Shown piece after piece: positions 15,516 to 24,525 of a DNA stretch of 64,000 nucleotides. The DNA is taken from positions 1-64,000 of the forward strand of contig UQWU01000002.1 of assembly GCA_900544885.1 (NCBI GenBank). The letters run 5' to 3'. Within the stretch, counting starts at the first letter, position 1; every line of letters starts with the position of its first letter. Origin of the DNA: an uncultured Phascolarctobacterium sp. (GTDB taxonomy: Bacteria > Bacillota > Negativicutes > Acidaminococcales > Acidaminococcaceae). The translations under genes were made by a program, and so were the position numbers. Under the pieces are notes generated by a model. The model was not told the DNA's origin, did not search any database, and was given only the letters and a program-made list of their open reading frames with translations.

Positions 15516-16985
15516 GTGGAACTGTATAAACTTACTGCACACGAGCTTCATGACAAGCTTGTAAATAAAGAAGTAAGCTCCGTCGAATTGACTAATGCTT
15601 TATATGAGCGTATCGACGCAGTTGAAGACAAGGTAAATGCTTATGTTACCTTAGATAAAGAAAATGCTTTGGCACAGGCTGCTAAAGTTGATGCTAAAAT
15701 CGCTGCAGGCGAAGAAATTGCTCCGCTGGCCGGCGTTCCTGGTGCAATTAAAGATAATATTTCTACTAAAGGTCTGCGTACAACTTGCTCCTCTAAAATG
15801 TTGAGCAATATGACCCCGATTTATGATGCACATGTTATCAAAAATCTGCGTGCAGATGAAACTATTTTCTTGGGAAAAACCAACATGGATGAATTCGCTA
15901 TGGGTTCTACTACCACCACATCTTACTTCGGTGCTACTCATAACCCTTGGAATCTGGACCGTGTTCCCGGTGGTTCTTCTGGCGGTAGTGCTGCTGCAAT
16001 TGCTGCAGGTGAAGCTATCTGGACTTTGGGCAGTGATACAGGCGGTTCTATCCGTCAACCGGCATCCTTCAACGGCTGTGTTGGTATTAAACCGACATAT
16101 GGCCGTGTATCCCGTTATGGTTGCGTAGCATTCGCATCTTCTCTGGACCAAATCGGACCTATCACTAAAGACGTGACTGACGCTGCTTTGGTTTTGAATA
16201 CTATTTGCGGTAAAGATGAAATGGACTCCACCTCTCTGGATGTTGAAGTACCTGATTTCACCAAAGCTTTAGTTGCTGATGTCAAAGGTTTACGCATTGG
16301 TTTGCCGAAAGAATATTTTGGCGAAGGCATCGATCCTAAGGTTAAAGCTGAAATCAACAAAGCTGTCAAAAAATATGAAGAATTAGGTGCAGAAATTGTT
16401 GAAGTTTCTCTGCCTCATACTGAATATGCAGTAATTACTTACTATATCATTGCTCCGGCTGAAGCATCTGCAAACTTGGCTCGTTATGACGGTGTTCGTT
16501 ATGGCTATCGTAATAAAGAAGCTCTGTCTGCTCCGGAAATGACTACTCTGAGCCGTACTGAAGGCTTCGGCTTGGAAGTTCGTCGTCGTATCATGCTCGG
16601 CACTTATGTATTGAGCAGTGGTTACTATGATGCTTACTATAATAAAGCAATGCAAGTACGTACTCTGATTCGTCGTGACTTCGATGCTGCTTTCGAAAAA
16701 TGTGACGTACTGCTGACTCCGACTTCTCCGGTTCCTGCATACGCTATCGATGGTAAAATGGATCCTTTGACTATGTACATGCTGGACGTAACTACTATTC
16801 CTGTAAATATGGCTGGTCTGCCGGGTATCTCCATTCCTTGCGGTTTTGCTGATGACGGTATGCCTATCGGTATGCAATTAATCGGTAAAGTTTTGGATGA
16901 AGCAACCATTCTGCGTGCTGCTTATACCTTTGAACAAGCAACCGAATATCATAAAGTATTCGCACCGCTGGGAGGTAACAAATAA
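15516..16985 (+). CDS. gatA: Glutamyl/aspartyl-tRNA amidotransferase subunit A
   Basis: Glutaminase subunit, 489 residues, amidase-signature family. The Ser-Ser-Lys triad is visible: Lys in GAIKDNI (about 78), cis-Ser in GSSGGSAAA (about 153) and nucleophile Ser in [12 protein letters not shown] (about 177). GTG start at 15516 is preceded by GAAGGAGG at 15501-15508. Its TAA overlaps the gatB ATG by one base (TAATG), a sign of translational coupling. Codons are richer in C/G-ending choices than neighbouring regulatory genes, typical of a highly expressed gene. Confidence 0.97.
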   Translation: MELYKLTAHELHDKLVNKEVSSVELTNALYERIDAVEDKVNAYVTLDKENALAQAAKVDAKIAAGEEIAPLAGVPGAIKDNISTKGLRTTCSSKMLSNMTPIYDAHVIKNLRADETIFLGKTNMDEFAMGSTTTTSYFGATHNPWNLDRVPGGSSGGSAAAIAAGEAIWTLGSDTGGSIRQPASFNGCVGIKPTYGRVSRYGCVAFASSLDQIGPITKDVTDAALVLNTICGKDEMDSTSLDVEVPDFTKALVADVKGLRIGLPKEYFGEGIDPKVKAEINKAVKKYEELGAEIVEVSLPHTEYAVITYYIIAPAEASANLARYDGVRYGYRNKEALSAPEMTTLSRTEGFGLEVRRRIMLGTYVLSSGYYDAYYNKAMQVRTLIRRDFDAAFEKCDVLLTPTSPVPAYAIDGKMDPLTMYMLDVTTIPVNMAGLPGISIPCGFADDGMPIGMQLIGKVLDEATILRAAYTFEQATEYHKVFAPLGGNK

Positions 16986-18430
16986 TGACTAAATACATTA
17001 CTGTTATCGGCTTGGAAGTCCATGCCGAATTAAAAACTAAAACTAAAGCATTCTGCAGCTGCTCCACTGCTTTCGGTAGCACTCCTAACACTCATGTATG
17101 CCCTGTTTGTTTGGGTATGCCCGGTGCTCTGCCGGTTTTGAATAAAAAAGTAGTTGATTTTGCTATTAAAGCTGGTTTGGCTCTGAATTGCGATATTCAA
17201 AAATACAATAAATTCGACCGTAAAAACTATTTCTACCCTGACTTGGCTAAAAATTATCAAATTTCCCAATTTGATAAACCTATTTGCTTAGGCGGCCATA
17301 TTGATATCAAATTAAGCAACGGCGAAGGTAAACGCATTGGTATTACTCGTATCCACATGGAAGAAGACGCAGGTAAACTGAATCATAGCGGTGCAACTAT
17401 CAATACCTCTGATTCTTCTGCAGTTGACTATAACCGTGCTGGCGTACCTCTGATTGAAATTGTTTCTGAACCTGATATGCGTAGTGCTGAAGAAGCTCGT
17501 GCCTACATGGAAAACCTGAAAGCTATTCTGGAATATACTGATGTATGCGACTGCAAAATGCAAGAAGGCAGCTTGCGTTGTGATGCTAACATTTCCATTA
17601 TGCCTGAAGGGGCTAAAGAATTCGGTACTCGTGCAGAAATTAAAAACTTGAACTCCTTCCGTGCACTGGAACGTGCTATCAATTATGAAGTTGAACGTCA
17701 AAAAGAAGTAATTGAAGATGGCGGTCACGTTGTACAAGAAACCCGTACTTGGGATGAAGCTAATGGCGTAACTTTGTCCATGCGTTCTAAAGAAGAAGCA
17801 CATGATTATCGTTACTTCCCTGAACCGGATTTGGTTCCTGTACAATTAGATGATGCTTGGATTGAACGCATCCGTGAAACTTTGCCGGAATTGCCTGCTC
17901 AACGTCAAGAACGTCTGATGAAAGAACATGGTCTGCCTGAATATGATGCATCTCAAATCGTTTCCAGCAAAGCTATGGCTGAATATTTTGATGAAGCAGT
18001 TAAAAATGCTAAAGACAGCAAAGCGGTATCTAACTGGATGCTGGGCGATGTTTCCGCTTACATGAATAATGAAGGCATTACTATCGCTGAATTCAAAGTA
18101 ACTCCGGCTCATTTGGCTGAATTGGTTAACCTGATTAAAGATGGTGTCCTGTCTAGCAAACTGGCTAAGAAAGTTTTTGCTGAAATGGTTAAAGAAGATG
18201 AAGCTCCAAAAGCATTGGTTAAAAAACTTGGCTTAGAACAAGTAAGTGATGAAGGCGCTATTTTGAAGCTTGTTGAAGAAACCTTGGCTGAAAATCCGCA
18301 ATCCGTTGCCGATTATAAAGCAGGTAAAGATAAAGCTATCGGCTTCTTAGTTGGTCAAATCATGAAAAAATCTCGTGGTAAAGCTAACCCGGGCATGGTT
18401 ACCAAAATGCTGAAAGAAAAAATGCAATAA
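16985..18430 (+). CDS. gatB: Glutamyl/aspartyl-tRNA amidotransferase subunit B
   Basis: Kinase/transamidase and tRNA-binding subunit, 481 residues. It begins with VIGLEVHAELKTKTKAFC and the CPVCLGMPGALPVLN zinc/active region, followed by the cradle domain (KNYFYPDLAKNYQISQFD) and a C-terminal YqeY-like tail ending in MKKSRGKANPGMV. It is closed by a strong terminator 30 bases downstream. The set is complete and in the common C-A-B order. Confidence 0.97.
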   Translation: MTKYITVIGLEVHAELKTKTKAFCSCSTAFGSTPNTHVCPVCLGMPGALPVLNKKVVDFAIKAGLALNCDIQKYNKFDRKNYFYPDLAKNYQISQFDKPICLGGHIDIKLSNGEGKRIGITRIHMEEDAGKLNHSGATINTSDSSAVDYNRAGVPLIEIVSEPDMRSAEEARAYMENLKAILEYTDVCDCKMQEGSLRCDANISIMPEGAKEFGTRAEIKNLNSFRALERAINYEVERQKEVIEDGGHVVQETRTWDEANGVTLSMRSKEEAHDYRYFPEPDLVPVQLDDAWIERIRETLPELPAQRQERLMKEHGLPEYDASQIVSSKAMAEYFDEAVKNAKDSKAVSNWMLGDVSAYMNNEGITIAEFKVTPAHLAELVNLIKDGVLSSKLAKKVFAEMVKEDEAPKALVKKLGLEQVSDEGAILKLVEETLAENPQSVADYKAGKDKAIGFLVGQIMKKSRGKANPGMVTKMLKEKMQ

Positions 18431-18460
18431 GCATTAAATAATAGCTATTAGAGGCTATAA

Positions 18461-18526
18461 AAAGCAGCACAGCTTTTCCGAAGTGTAGTATTATCTGCTA
18501 CATGGAGGCTGTGCTGCTTTGTTTTT
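18461..18526 (+). terminator. Terminator of gatCAB
   Basis: AAAGCAGCACAGC pairs with GCTGTGCTGCTTT over 13 bases, with an inner TGTAG/CTACA pair, followed by GTTTTT. Confidence 0.88.
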
Positions 18527-18640
18527 AGTATGATGTATACTTTAAGGCTTTCACAAACTTTTCGTTTGCCATTTTCCTGTTTTTGCCGTATGCTAATAAT
18601 ATAGACGAAATTTATTCACAGAATGAAAAGTGAGGTTACT

Positions 18641-18799
18641 ATGGCAGATTATATTTTAGGTGCGGTTTTAGTAGTACTGTTTATTTTGGCTGCTCGTAGT
18701 TACTTTGGTAAAAAGTATAGCGGCGACGGTTGCTGCAATGGTTGTAGTGGATGTGCTCATGCCAAACAGTGCGGTATGGAGGGTAAAAGAAAAGGTTGA
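18641..18799 (+). CDS. FeoB-associated Cys-rich membrane protein
   Basis: A 52-residue protein that short-ORF cutoffs would miss. One N-terminal transmembrane helix (DYILGAVLVVLFILAARSYF) is followed by a cytosolic tail GDGCCNGCSGCAHAKQC, with six Cys. This matches the FeoB-associated Cys-rich family, thought to support ferrous iron uptake through FeoB. GTGAGGTT ahead of the ATG serves as RBS. feoA and feoB are not in the window, so this is an orphan copy; it lies alone between gatB and alr. Confidence 0.85.
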   Translation: MADYILGAVLVVLFILAARSYFGKKYSGDGCCNGCSGCAHAKQCGMEGKRKG

Positions 18800-18824
18800 C
18801 AAAGTTGGGTATAAGTTATATGCT
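18796..18824 (+). promoter_or_regulatory. Candidate promoter of alr
   Basis: TTGACA (18796-18801) overlaps the stop of the preceding small gene; 17 bases later is TATGCT (18819-18824). Confidence 0.4.
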
Positions 18825-18844
18825 AATACCATAGCTTTTGATTA

Positions 18845-18862
18845 TAGCAATTTAAATTGCTA
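18845..18862. repeat. Perfect 18-bp palindrome upstream of alr
   Basis: TAGCAATTTAAATTGCTA is its own reverse complement. It lies about 15 bases after the predicted alr start of transcription, a typical operator position, but no regulator is assigned. Confidence 0.5.
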
Positions 18863-18885
18863 AACAACTGAAGGTAAAATCTGAC

Positions 18886-18923
18886 GCCGCAGCAACGAAG
18901 TTTTGCCTGCGGCTTAATTTTTT
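18886..18923 (+). terminator. Terminator or attenuator between the Cys-rich gene and alr
   Basis: GCCGCAG (18886-18892) pairs with CTGCGGC (18907-18913), followed by TTAATTTTTT. It may end the small upstream gene, or attenuate alr if transcription starts at 18796-18824. Confidence 0.7.
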
Positions 18924-18952
18924 CATTATTTTTAGGCAGGGAGGTTTATTCT

Positions 18953-20071
18953 GTGCATATTCAAAGAGGTGCTTGGGCCGAAATCAATCTTGATGCGATT
19001 GCCCACAATGTACAGACTGCGAAGGCGAATTTGAAACCTACCACTAAGCTTTGTGCTGTTGTAAAGGCTGATGCCTATGGACATGGTGCTGTGCGTGTAG
19101 CACAAGAAGCAGCACGCAATGGCGCGGATTTCTTTGCTGTTGCGTTATTACAGGAAGGTGTCAAATTACGTGATGCCGGTATTGACCAACCGATTTTAGT
19201 TTTGGGTTCTTTGTTGCCCGAAGTAGCAGAAATTTGTGTACGCTATGATATCAGTCACGCAGTATTTGATGAAGATCGTTTATATGCTTTAAATGAGGCA
19301 GCCTTAAAACTGCATAAAAAAGCTAAAATACATATTAAAATTGATACAGGTATGCATCGCATCGGTGTTCATGTACGTGATGCAGGTAAATTTGCTAAAT
19401 TAGCAGCATCCTTACCCGGTATTTATGTCGAAGGTGCTTTTTCGCACTTTGCTACTGCTGATGCTGATGATAAACAATATGCAGCCTATCAGTTTGCACG
19501 CTTTCAAGAAGCTTTACGTCTGATTGAAGCAGAAGGAATTCACATTCCTATCCGTCATATTGCTAATAGTGCAGCATTGACAGAGTTACAAGAGTATCAA
19601 TTGGATATGGTGCGTCAGGGCATTACCTTATATGGTCTGCATCCTGCACATATGATTGATTGTTACAAAGACTTTGAGCCGGTTATGACCGTTAAAACTC
19701 AGGTTTCTTTTGTAAAAAAACTGCCTGCCGGTGAAACCATCGGTTATGGCAGAACATATACTTTACAGCGTCCCAGTGTGATTGCTACTGTACCTATCGG
19801 TTATGCTGATGGTGTCAGTCGTCGGTTGTCTAACCGTGGTTATATGATTATCAACGGTATGCATGCACCGATTGTCGGCAAGGTCTGCATGGATCAGATA
19901 ATGCTGGATGTAACGGATATTCCTGATGTAAAATTAGGAACAGAGGTTATTGTTTTTGGTGGGCATGAGCTGCCAATGGAGCTGGTCGCTGAATGGGCGG
20001 ACACTATTTGCTATGAAATAATCTGCAATGTAAGTCCGCGTGTACCGCGTGAATACGTACGCGGTAATTAA
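18953..20071 (+). CDS. alr: Alanine racemase
   Basis: Pyridoxal-phosphate enzyme making D-alanine for peptidoglycan, 372 residues. The PLP lysine is in AVVKADAYGHGA (about residue 38), the catalytic Tyr in TIGYGRTYTLQRP (about 265) and MCMDQ-type segment GKVCMDQIMLDVTD follows. GTG start at 18953 is preceded by GGGAGG. Downstream is a strong terminator, so the gene is transcribed alone. Length and motifs leave little doubt. Confidence 0.96.
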   Translation: MHIQRGAWAEINLDAIAHNVQTAKANLKPTTKLCAVVKADAYGHGAVRVAQEAARNGADFFAVALLQEGVKLRDAGIDQPILVLGSLLPEVAEICVRYDISHAVFDEDRLYALNEAALKLHKKAKIHIKIDTGMHRIGVHVRDAGKFAKLAASLPGIYVEGAFSHFATADADDKQYAAYQFARFQEALRLIEAEGIHIPIRHIANSAALTELQEYQLDMVRQGITLYGLHPAHMIDCYKDFEPVMTVKTQVSFVKKLPAGETIGYGRTYTLQRPSVIATVPIGYADGVSRRLSNRGYMIINGMHAPIVGKVCMDQIMLDVTDIPDVKLGTEVIVFGGHELPMELVAEWADTICYEIICNVSPRVPREYVRGN

Positions 20072-20092
20072 CAACGCTTTCCCTTATTTTAT

Positions 20093-20134
20093 GACTGCTG
20101 GACGCATTCCTTAGCGAACAGCAGTCCTTTTTTT
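20093..20134 (+). terminator. Terminator of alr
   Basis: GACTGCTG (20093-20100) pairs with CAGCAGTC (20119-20126), followed by C and T7. Confidence 0.85.
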
Positions 20135-20152
20135 ATTACATGGTGAACAAAG

Positions 20153-20188
20153 AAAAACTGCTGTCAGAGTTAATCTGACAGCAGTTTT
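20153..20188 (-). terminator. Terminator of ppa
   Basis: A perfect 15-bp stem (AAAACTGCTGTCAGA and its complement) with a 5-base loop; the minus strand ends in a T-run. Confidence 0.88.
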
Positions 20189-20209
20189 CGTGTTACTTTG
20201 TATTATTCG

Positions 20210-20737
20210 TTAGCAAAAGGTATCTTTATAGCGTTGTTGACATTGATTGATAATTTCTTTAGCACGGTCAACATCATGAGCTTCTTCTAAAGCAGTGCTT
20301 TTACCTTCAAGAGTTTTATATACAGAGAAGAAGTGTATCATTTCATCTGTTATATGTTGGGGTAGTTCACTAATGGATTTATAGGAATTATACATAGGAT
20401 CACCGAAAGGAATAGCGATGATTTTTTCATCCATATCGCCATTATCGGACATGATGATAACACCAATGGGATAGCAGCGCATTAAAGTCATAGGAACAAC
20501 ATCTTCAGAACATAATACTAGAACATCTAAAGGGTCATTATCTGCTGCATAAGTACGGGGAATAAAACCGTAGTTAGCTGGATAGTGAGTAGATGTGAAT
20601 AAAACACGGTCCATTTTTAATAAGCCTGTTTCTTTATCTAGTTCATATTTAACTTTGCAGCCTTTAGGAATTTCAATAACTGCGACGAAATCGTCAGGTG
20701 AAATACGTTTAGGATCAATATCATGCCAAATATTCAT
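20210..20737 (-). CDS. ppa: Inorganic pyrophosphatase, family I
   Basis: Hydrolyses pyrophosphate in the cytoplasm, 175 residues, the size of bacterial family I enzymes. It has the metal-binding signature DNDPLDVLVL, the substrate Lys/Glu in IEIPKGCKVKYELDKETG and the HYPANYGFIPRTY segment. AGGAGG lies just before the ATG. It is a single gene with its own terminator, convergent with alr. Confidence 0.95.
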   Translation of the reverse strand: MNIWHDIDPKRISPDDFVAVIEIPKGCKVKYELDKETGLLKMDRVLFTSTHYPANYGFIPRTYAADNDPLDVLVLCSEDVVPMTLMRCYPIGVIIMSDNGDMDEKIIAIPFGDPMYNSYKSISELPQHITDEMIHFFSVYKTLEGKSTALEEAHDVDRAKEIINQCQQRYKDTFC

Positions 20738-20858
20738 AGTTAAATCCTCCTGATAATATTTTTTCTCCTCGTATAATAATCATAAGTCATGAATTTAGCA
20801 ATGTCAAATTATAAAAAAGGATTTATAGGGTGTACATTATATGTCACATATTATTAAC

Positions 20859-20889
20859 TTGACTTTCCTTAAGGAGAGAAGTATATAAT
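20859..20889 (+). promoter_or_regulatory. Promoter of the FMN reductase-like gene
   Basis: TTGACT (20859-20864) with TATATA 17 bases on (20882-20887) or TATAAT 19 bases on (20884-20889). Confidence 0.55.
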
Positions 20890-20921
20890 AATAGAGAATG
20901 AATTTTTTTGGAGGGATAATT

Positions 20922-21461
20922 ATGAGTAAAAATGTGTTAGTGATTTCTGCTAGTTTTCGTGATGTAAGTAATTCCGATACTTTAGCTAAAGCTTTTATGA
21001 AAGGTGCTGTAGCGGCGGGACATAAAGCAGAAAAAATCATTTTGTCCGAGCATGAAATTCATTTCTGTATGGGTTGCGGATATTGTACTAATACAGGAAT
21101 GTGCGTACAAAATGATGATGTCGCAGAAATTTTAGAGAAGATGTTAGCTGCTGATGTAATTGTTTTTGCATTGCCGGTATATTTTTATTCTATGCCTGGA
21201 CAATTAAAAACATTAATTGATAGAACTGTACCTGTATATACAAAACTGAAGAATAAAGATTTTTATTATATATTAACTGCTGCTGATACTGAAAAAGAGC
21301 ATTTAGCTCCTGTTGTGACTGCATTACGTGGCTTTAGTGAAATGTGCTTAGAAAAATGTAATGAACGTGGTATTCTCTATGCGACCGGTTTGTGGAAGGC
21401 AGGAGAGGCAGAAAATAGTCAATATATGCAGGATGCATATGATATGGGTAATAAAATTTAA
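20922..21461 (+). CDS. NADPH-dependent FMN reductase / iron-sulfur flavoprotein family protein
   Basis: A 179-residue flavodoxin-fold protein. Its N-terminus NVLVISASFRDVSNSDTLA forms the FMN phosphate loop, HFCMGCGYCTNTGMC is the Cys cluster of the iron-sulfur flavoprotein/NAD(P)H reductase group, and FALPVYFYSMPGQLKTLIDR follows. GGAGGG at 20910-20915 places the start at 20922; an upstream in-frame ATG at 20898 lies before this RBS. Likely an anaerobic redox protein for quinones or xenobiotics; specific substrate unknown. Confidence 0.85.
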   Translation: MSKNVLVISASFRDVSNSDTLAKAFMKGAVAAGHKAEKIILSEHEIHFCMGCGYCTNTGMCVQNDDVAEILEKMLAADVIVFALPVYFYSMPGQLKTLIDRTVPVYTKLKNKDFYYILTAADTEKEHLAPVVTALRGFSEMCLEKCNERGILYATGLWKAGEAENSQYMQDAYDMGNKI

Positions 21462-21473
21462 TAGTTTAGATAT

Positions 21474-21508
21474 AAAAAACTCCCAAAGTTTTTAGCTTTG
21501 GGAGTTTC
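21474..21508. terminator. Bidirectional terminator between the flavoprotein gene and metQ
   Basis: ACTCCCAAAG (21479-21488) pairs with CTTTGGGAGT (21496-21505); A6 on the left, TTTCGCTTTTTT on the right. Confidence 0.88.
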
Positions 21509-21514
21509 GCTTTT

Positions 21515-22345
21515 TTAGAATCCTGGGGTAATGCTACCTTGAAATTTATCAGCAATGAATTTTTTGTTCTCATCAGATTGATAAATTGTTTGTAACTTTT
21601 TCAGACGCGGGTCATTAACATTAGCTTTGGTAGTAACGAAGATGTTAACAAAAGGATTATCATCTCGTTCTAGTAGCAAAGAATCCTTGCTTGGATTCAA
21701 ATTGGCAATTAAAGCATAGTTCGCATTAATAACAGCTAAGTCTAAATCAGGCATTGCCTTGGGAATAGAAGCTGCATCCAGTTCACGAATAGTATAATTT
21801 TTAGGATTTTTAGTAATATCGGCAATAGTGGCGTTGATATTATTCTTATCTTTTAGTTCGATTAAACCTTTGTCCGCTAACATTAAAAGCGCACGAGCAC
21901 CGTTGGATGGGTCGTTGGGAATAGCAATGATACCGCCATCTGGAACGTCAGCAATATTTTTATATTTAGTAGAATAGATTGCCATAGGGAAATTTACTGT
22001 TTTAAAAACTTCTACTAAAGTAAATTTTGGCTCTTTTTCTAAAGTTGCTGCTAAATAAGGTGCGTGCTGCATACTATTGGCAAAGAGTTCTCCTTCATTT
22101 AAGGAGACATTCGGTGATACGAAATCAGAGAATTCAACAACATCTACTTGCAGTCCTTGCTGTTCGGCTAGTTTTTTGACATTGTCCATGATTTCGGCGT
22201 GTGGTCCGGCAGTAACACCGATTTTTATCGGGGCGTTAGGATCGGTAGCCTTGCTTTCTGTCTTCTCGTTGCTACCACAGCCCATGGCACCTAAAGTAAA
22301 AAGGCAGATTGATAAAGTTAAAAAAAGCTTGGTTAAGTTTTTCAT
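21515..22345 (-). CDS. metQ: Methionine ABC transporter substrate-binding lipoprotein MetQ
   Basis: A 276-residue NlpA/MetQ lipoprotein. The signal peptide ends in LGAMGC, giving a lipidated Cys about residue 23. The mature part opens with PIKIGVTAGPHAEIMDNVKK and contains DFVSPNVSLNEGELFANSMQH, both typical of MetQ. It is the last gene of metNIQ, under the SAM riboswitch, so methionine is the likely ligand. Confidence 0.94.
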   Translation of the reverse strand: MKNLTKLFLTLSICLFTLGAMGCGSNEKTESKATDPNAPIKIGVTAGPHAEIMDNVKKLAEQQGLQVDVVEFSDFVSPNVSLNEGELFANSMQHAPYLAATLEKEPKFTLVEVFKTVNFPMAIYSTKYKNIADVPDGGIIAIPNDPSNGARALLMLADKGLIELKDKNNINATIADITKNPKNYTIRELDAASIPKAMPDLDLAVINANYALIANLNPSKDSLLLERDDNPFVNIFVTTKANVNDPRLKKLQTIYQSDENKKFIADKFQGSITPGF

Positions 22346-22396
22346 ATAGTTCCCCCTAAATAAAATAGTAAAATATTGAATTAGTATAAAGGTATA

Positions 22397-23056
22397 TTAT
22401 AATTTATTTTTATTTAATTTTTTAGACGCATAGTCGCCTAAGGATTGCATTACCTGTACCATGACGATTAAAACAATAACGGTAGCAATCATAACATCCA
22501 TTTGGAAACGTTGATAACCATAGCGAATGGCTAAGTCACCTAAACCGCCACCGCCTAATGTACCTGCCATAGCAGAATAGCCGATTAAGCTGATGATAGC
22601 TAATGTTACACCTAAAACAATGGAATGCAGTGATTCGGGAAGCAGAACTTTAGTAATAATCTGCATCGGGCTAGCACCCATAGCTTGTGCAGCTTCGATA
22701 ATGCCTGGGTTGATTTCCAGTAAGGAGGATTCAATAATACGGGCAATAAAAGGTGCTGCGGAAATAGTCAAAGGAACGATGGCTGCAGTAGTGCCGATAG
22801 AAGAGCCGACAATCATCCGTGTCAATGGAATAATAGCCACCATTAAAATAATAAACGGTGTGGAACGGGTTGCATTGACAATGGCACCTAAAATACTGTT
22901 CAGAGGTTTGTTAGGCAGAATATGGTCTTTGCGGGTAACTGTCAGGATGACGCCTAAAGGGACGCCGATAACTGTAGAAAGCACTGTGGAGGCAATAACC
23001 ATGTAACAGGTTTCCCAGAAAGATTTTAATAAAAGATCAAGCATCTCAGGACTCAT
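22397..23056 (-). CDS. metI: Methionine ABC transporter permease MetI
   Basis: A 219-residue inner-membrane permease with about five helices. The EAA loop appears as EAAQAMGASPMQIITKVLLPE, the site docking MetN. The N-terminus WETCYMVIASTVLSTVIGVP is typical of MetI. It overlaps metN by 11 bases and is followed by metQ after about 50 bases. Confidence 0.95.
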   Translation of the reverse strand: MSPEMLDLLLKSFWETCYMVIASTVLSTVIGVPLGVILTVTRKDHILPNKPLNSILGAIVNATRSTPFIILMVAIIPLTRMIVGSSIGTTAAIVPLTISAAPFIARIIESSLLEINPGIIEAAQAMGASPMQIITKVLLPESLHSIVLGVTLAIISLIGYSAMAGTLGGGGLGDLAIRYGYQRFQMDVMIATVIVLIVMVQVMQSLGDYASKKLNKNKL

Positions 23057-24083
23057 AGCCGATTACCTCCGTTTTCAGATTTTGTTTGTGCAAGTATTCT
23101 AAGGCGTTAGCAATACCATCTTTAGTACCACAAATTTCAACAATTAATGTACCGAAGGAAACATCTTTTAATTGGTCGATATTGCCATAAAGGATGCTGA
23201 TATCAACATCAAAATGTTTAACTAAGCCAGAGATAATCGGTTCTCCGGCCGAAGAACCGATGAAAGAAATGCGGGCAATTAACTTACTGCCGTCAGTATA
23301 GTTTTCACGAAGGTTTTTATTTTTAACCATTTTGGGGATTTCGGCATTGATAACACTTTTGGTAAATTCTTTAGTTGTAGGATGTTGCGGATTGGTGAAG
23401 ACATCTACCATAGGGCCTTCTTCGATAATATTACCTGCTTCTATAACTGCAACGCGATCACAGATTGTTTTAACAACTTCCATTTGGTGAGTAATCATCA
23501 CTATAGTAAGATTTAGTTTTTTATTAATGTCCTGCAAAAGTTCAAGGATAGATTTAGTTGTTTGCGGATCTAAGGCAGAGGTTGCTTCATCACACAGCAA
23601 TACCTTCGGATTGCTGGCAAGTGCACGGGCAATGCCTACACGTTGCTTTTGACCACCGGAGAGCTGGCTGGGATAGTAGTTAGCACGGCTTTCTAATTGT
23701 ACCAACTCTAATAAAGGGCGTACACGCTTTTCTATTTCAGCCTTGCTTAAGCCTTGGATTTCCAAAGGGAAAGCAATATTATCATAAACGGTACGACTAG
23801 TCAGCAGGTTAAAGTGTTGGAAAATCATACCGATGCTTTGACGTGTTTTACGCAGTTGTGCGTCGTTCATAGCAGTAAGTTCTTCACCATCAACAAATAC
23901 TTGTCCTGCTGTCGGTCTTTCAAGCATATTGATGCAGCGTACTAAGGTGGATTTACCTGCACCTGACAGACCGATAATACCAAAAATTTCACCGGCTTTA
24001 ATGCTCAGATTGGTTGTGTTGAGTGCATGAATATCACCGGCTTTACTGTAGTAGGTTTTTTCTACATTTACTAGTTCTATCAT
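23046..24083 (-). CDS. metN: Methionine ABC transporter ATPase MetN
   Basis: A 345-residue ATPase with Walker A GLSGAGKST, signature LSGGQKQR, Walker B VLLCDEATSALD and switch THQ. After the ATPase domain (about 1-240) is the C-terminal NIL (ACT-like) domain, which binds methionine and inhibits transport, ending near residue 340. First gene of metNIQ, transcribed from the promoter at 24341-24369 through the SAM riboswitch. Confidence 0.96.
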   Translation of the reverse strand: MIELVNVEKTYYSKAGDIHALNTTNLSIKAGEIFGIIGLSGAGKSTLVRCINMLERPTAGQVFVDGEELTAMNDAQLRKTRQSIGMIFQHFNLLTSRTVYDNIAFPLEIQGLSKAEIEKRVRPLLELVQLESRANYYPSQLSGGQKQRVGIARALASNPKVLLCDEATSALDPQTTKSILELLQDINKKLNLTIVMITHQMEVVKTICDRVAVIEAGNIIEEGPMVDVFTNPQHPTTKEFTKSVINAEIPKMVKNKNLRENYTDGSKLIARISFIGSSAGEPIISGLVKHFDVDISILYGNIDQLKDVSFGTLIVEICGTKDGIANALEYLHKQNLKTEVIGYES

Positions 24084-24165
24084 ACTAAAAGTCCTTTCTT
24101 GTGCGGATTTTGACCAAGCTTAATAAGAAATTCATTATTATAATTTGTGAGAGTGCGTTTTTGCT

Positions 24166-24320
24166 AAAAAAAAATCCTTCACCGTACAGTGAAGGATATA
24201 TCTTGCGTATAGTATATCTTCATCTGCCGGATATTGTTCCGATGGAATTGGCACCGTTCGCAGAAGCGTGGTTGCCGTAGCGTCATAGGGCCATTCCCTC
24301 AGCTACTCTTGATGAAATTT
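24166..24320 (-). promoter_or_regulatory. SAM-I (S-box) riboswitch controlling metNIQ
   Basis: On the minus strand the leader reads TTTCATCAAGAGTAGCTGAG, then GGAATGGCCC, a GACGCTACGGCAACC kink region, GGTGCCAATTCC and a 3' GATGAAGA closing P1: the conserved S-box core (TGAGGGA...GGCCC...GCAACC). The aptamer spans about 24215-24318. Downstream CCTTCACTGTACGGTGAAGG plus T9 (24166-24197) is the terminator that forms when SAM is bound, giving repression of methionine uptake. Confidence 0.95.
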
Positions 24321-24340
24321 CTATTAAGTTTAATGAAATT

Positions 24341-24369
24341 ATTATACATTTATTTAGCATTGTTGTCAA
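24341..24369 (-). promoter_or_regulatory. Consensus promoter of metNIQ
   Basis: On the minus strand TTGACA (24369-24364), 17 bases, TATAAT (24346-24341): full consensus. The start falls near 24334, just ahead of the riboswitch. Confidence 0.85.
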
Positions 24370-24466
24370 CAAAAAAATAGGTGCAAAAAGCTTTTCAAGA
24401 GAATAAATAAAGTATAAAAAATTCTTGACTTTCATAAGATAAAATATTAAAGTGTTTTTAGATAAG

Positions 24467-24495
24467 TTGATTTATAACTTCTTATTATATATACA
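24467..24495 (+). promoter_or_regulatory. Candidate promoter of the yerC-aminotransferase pair
   Basis: TTGATT (24467-24472), 17 bases, TATACA (24490-24495). Confidence 0.4.
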
Positions 24496-24525
24496 TACAA
24501 ACTTACTACATATCGGAGGCTAAAA

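Noticed and set aside
15651..16151. 166-codon frame antisense to gatA, and similar antisense frames in gatB, wecA and atpA
   Set aside because: Low-complexity shadows of strongly biased coding genes.
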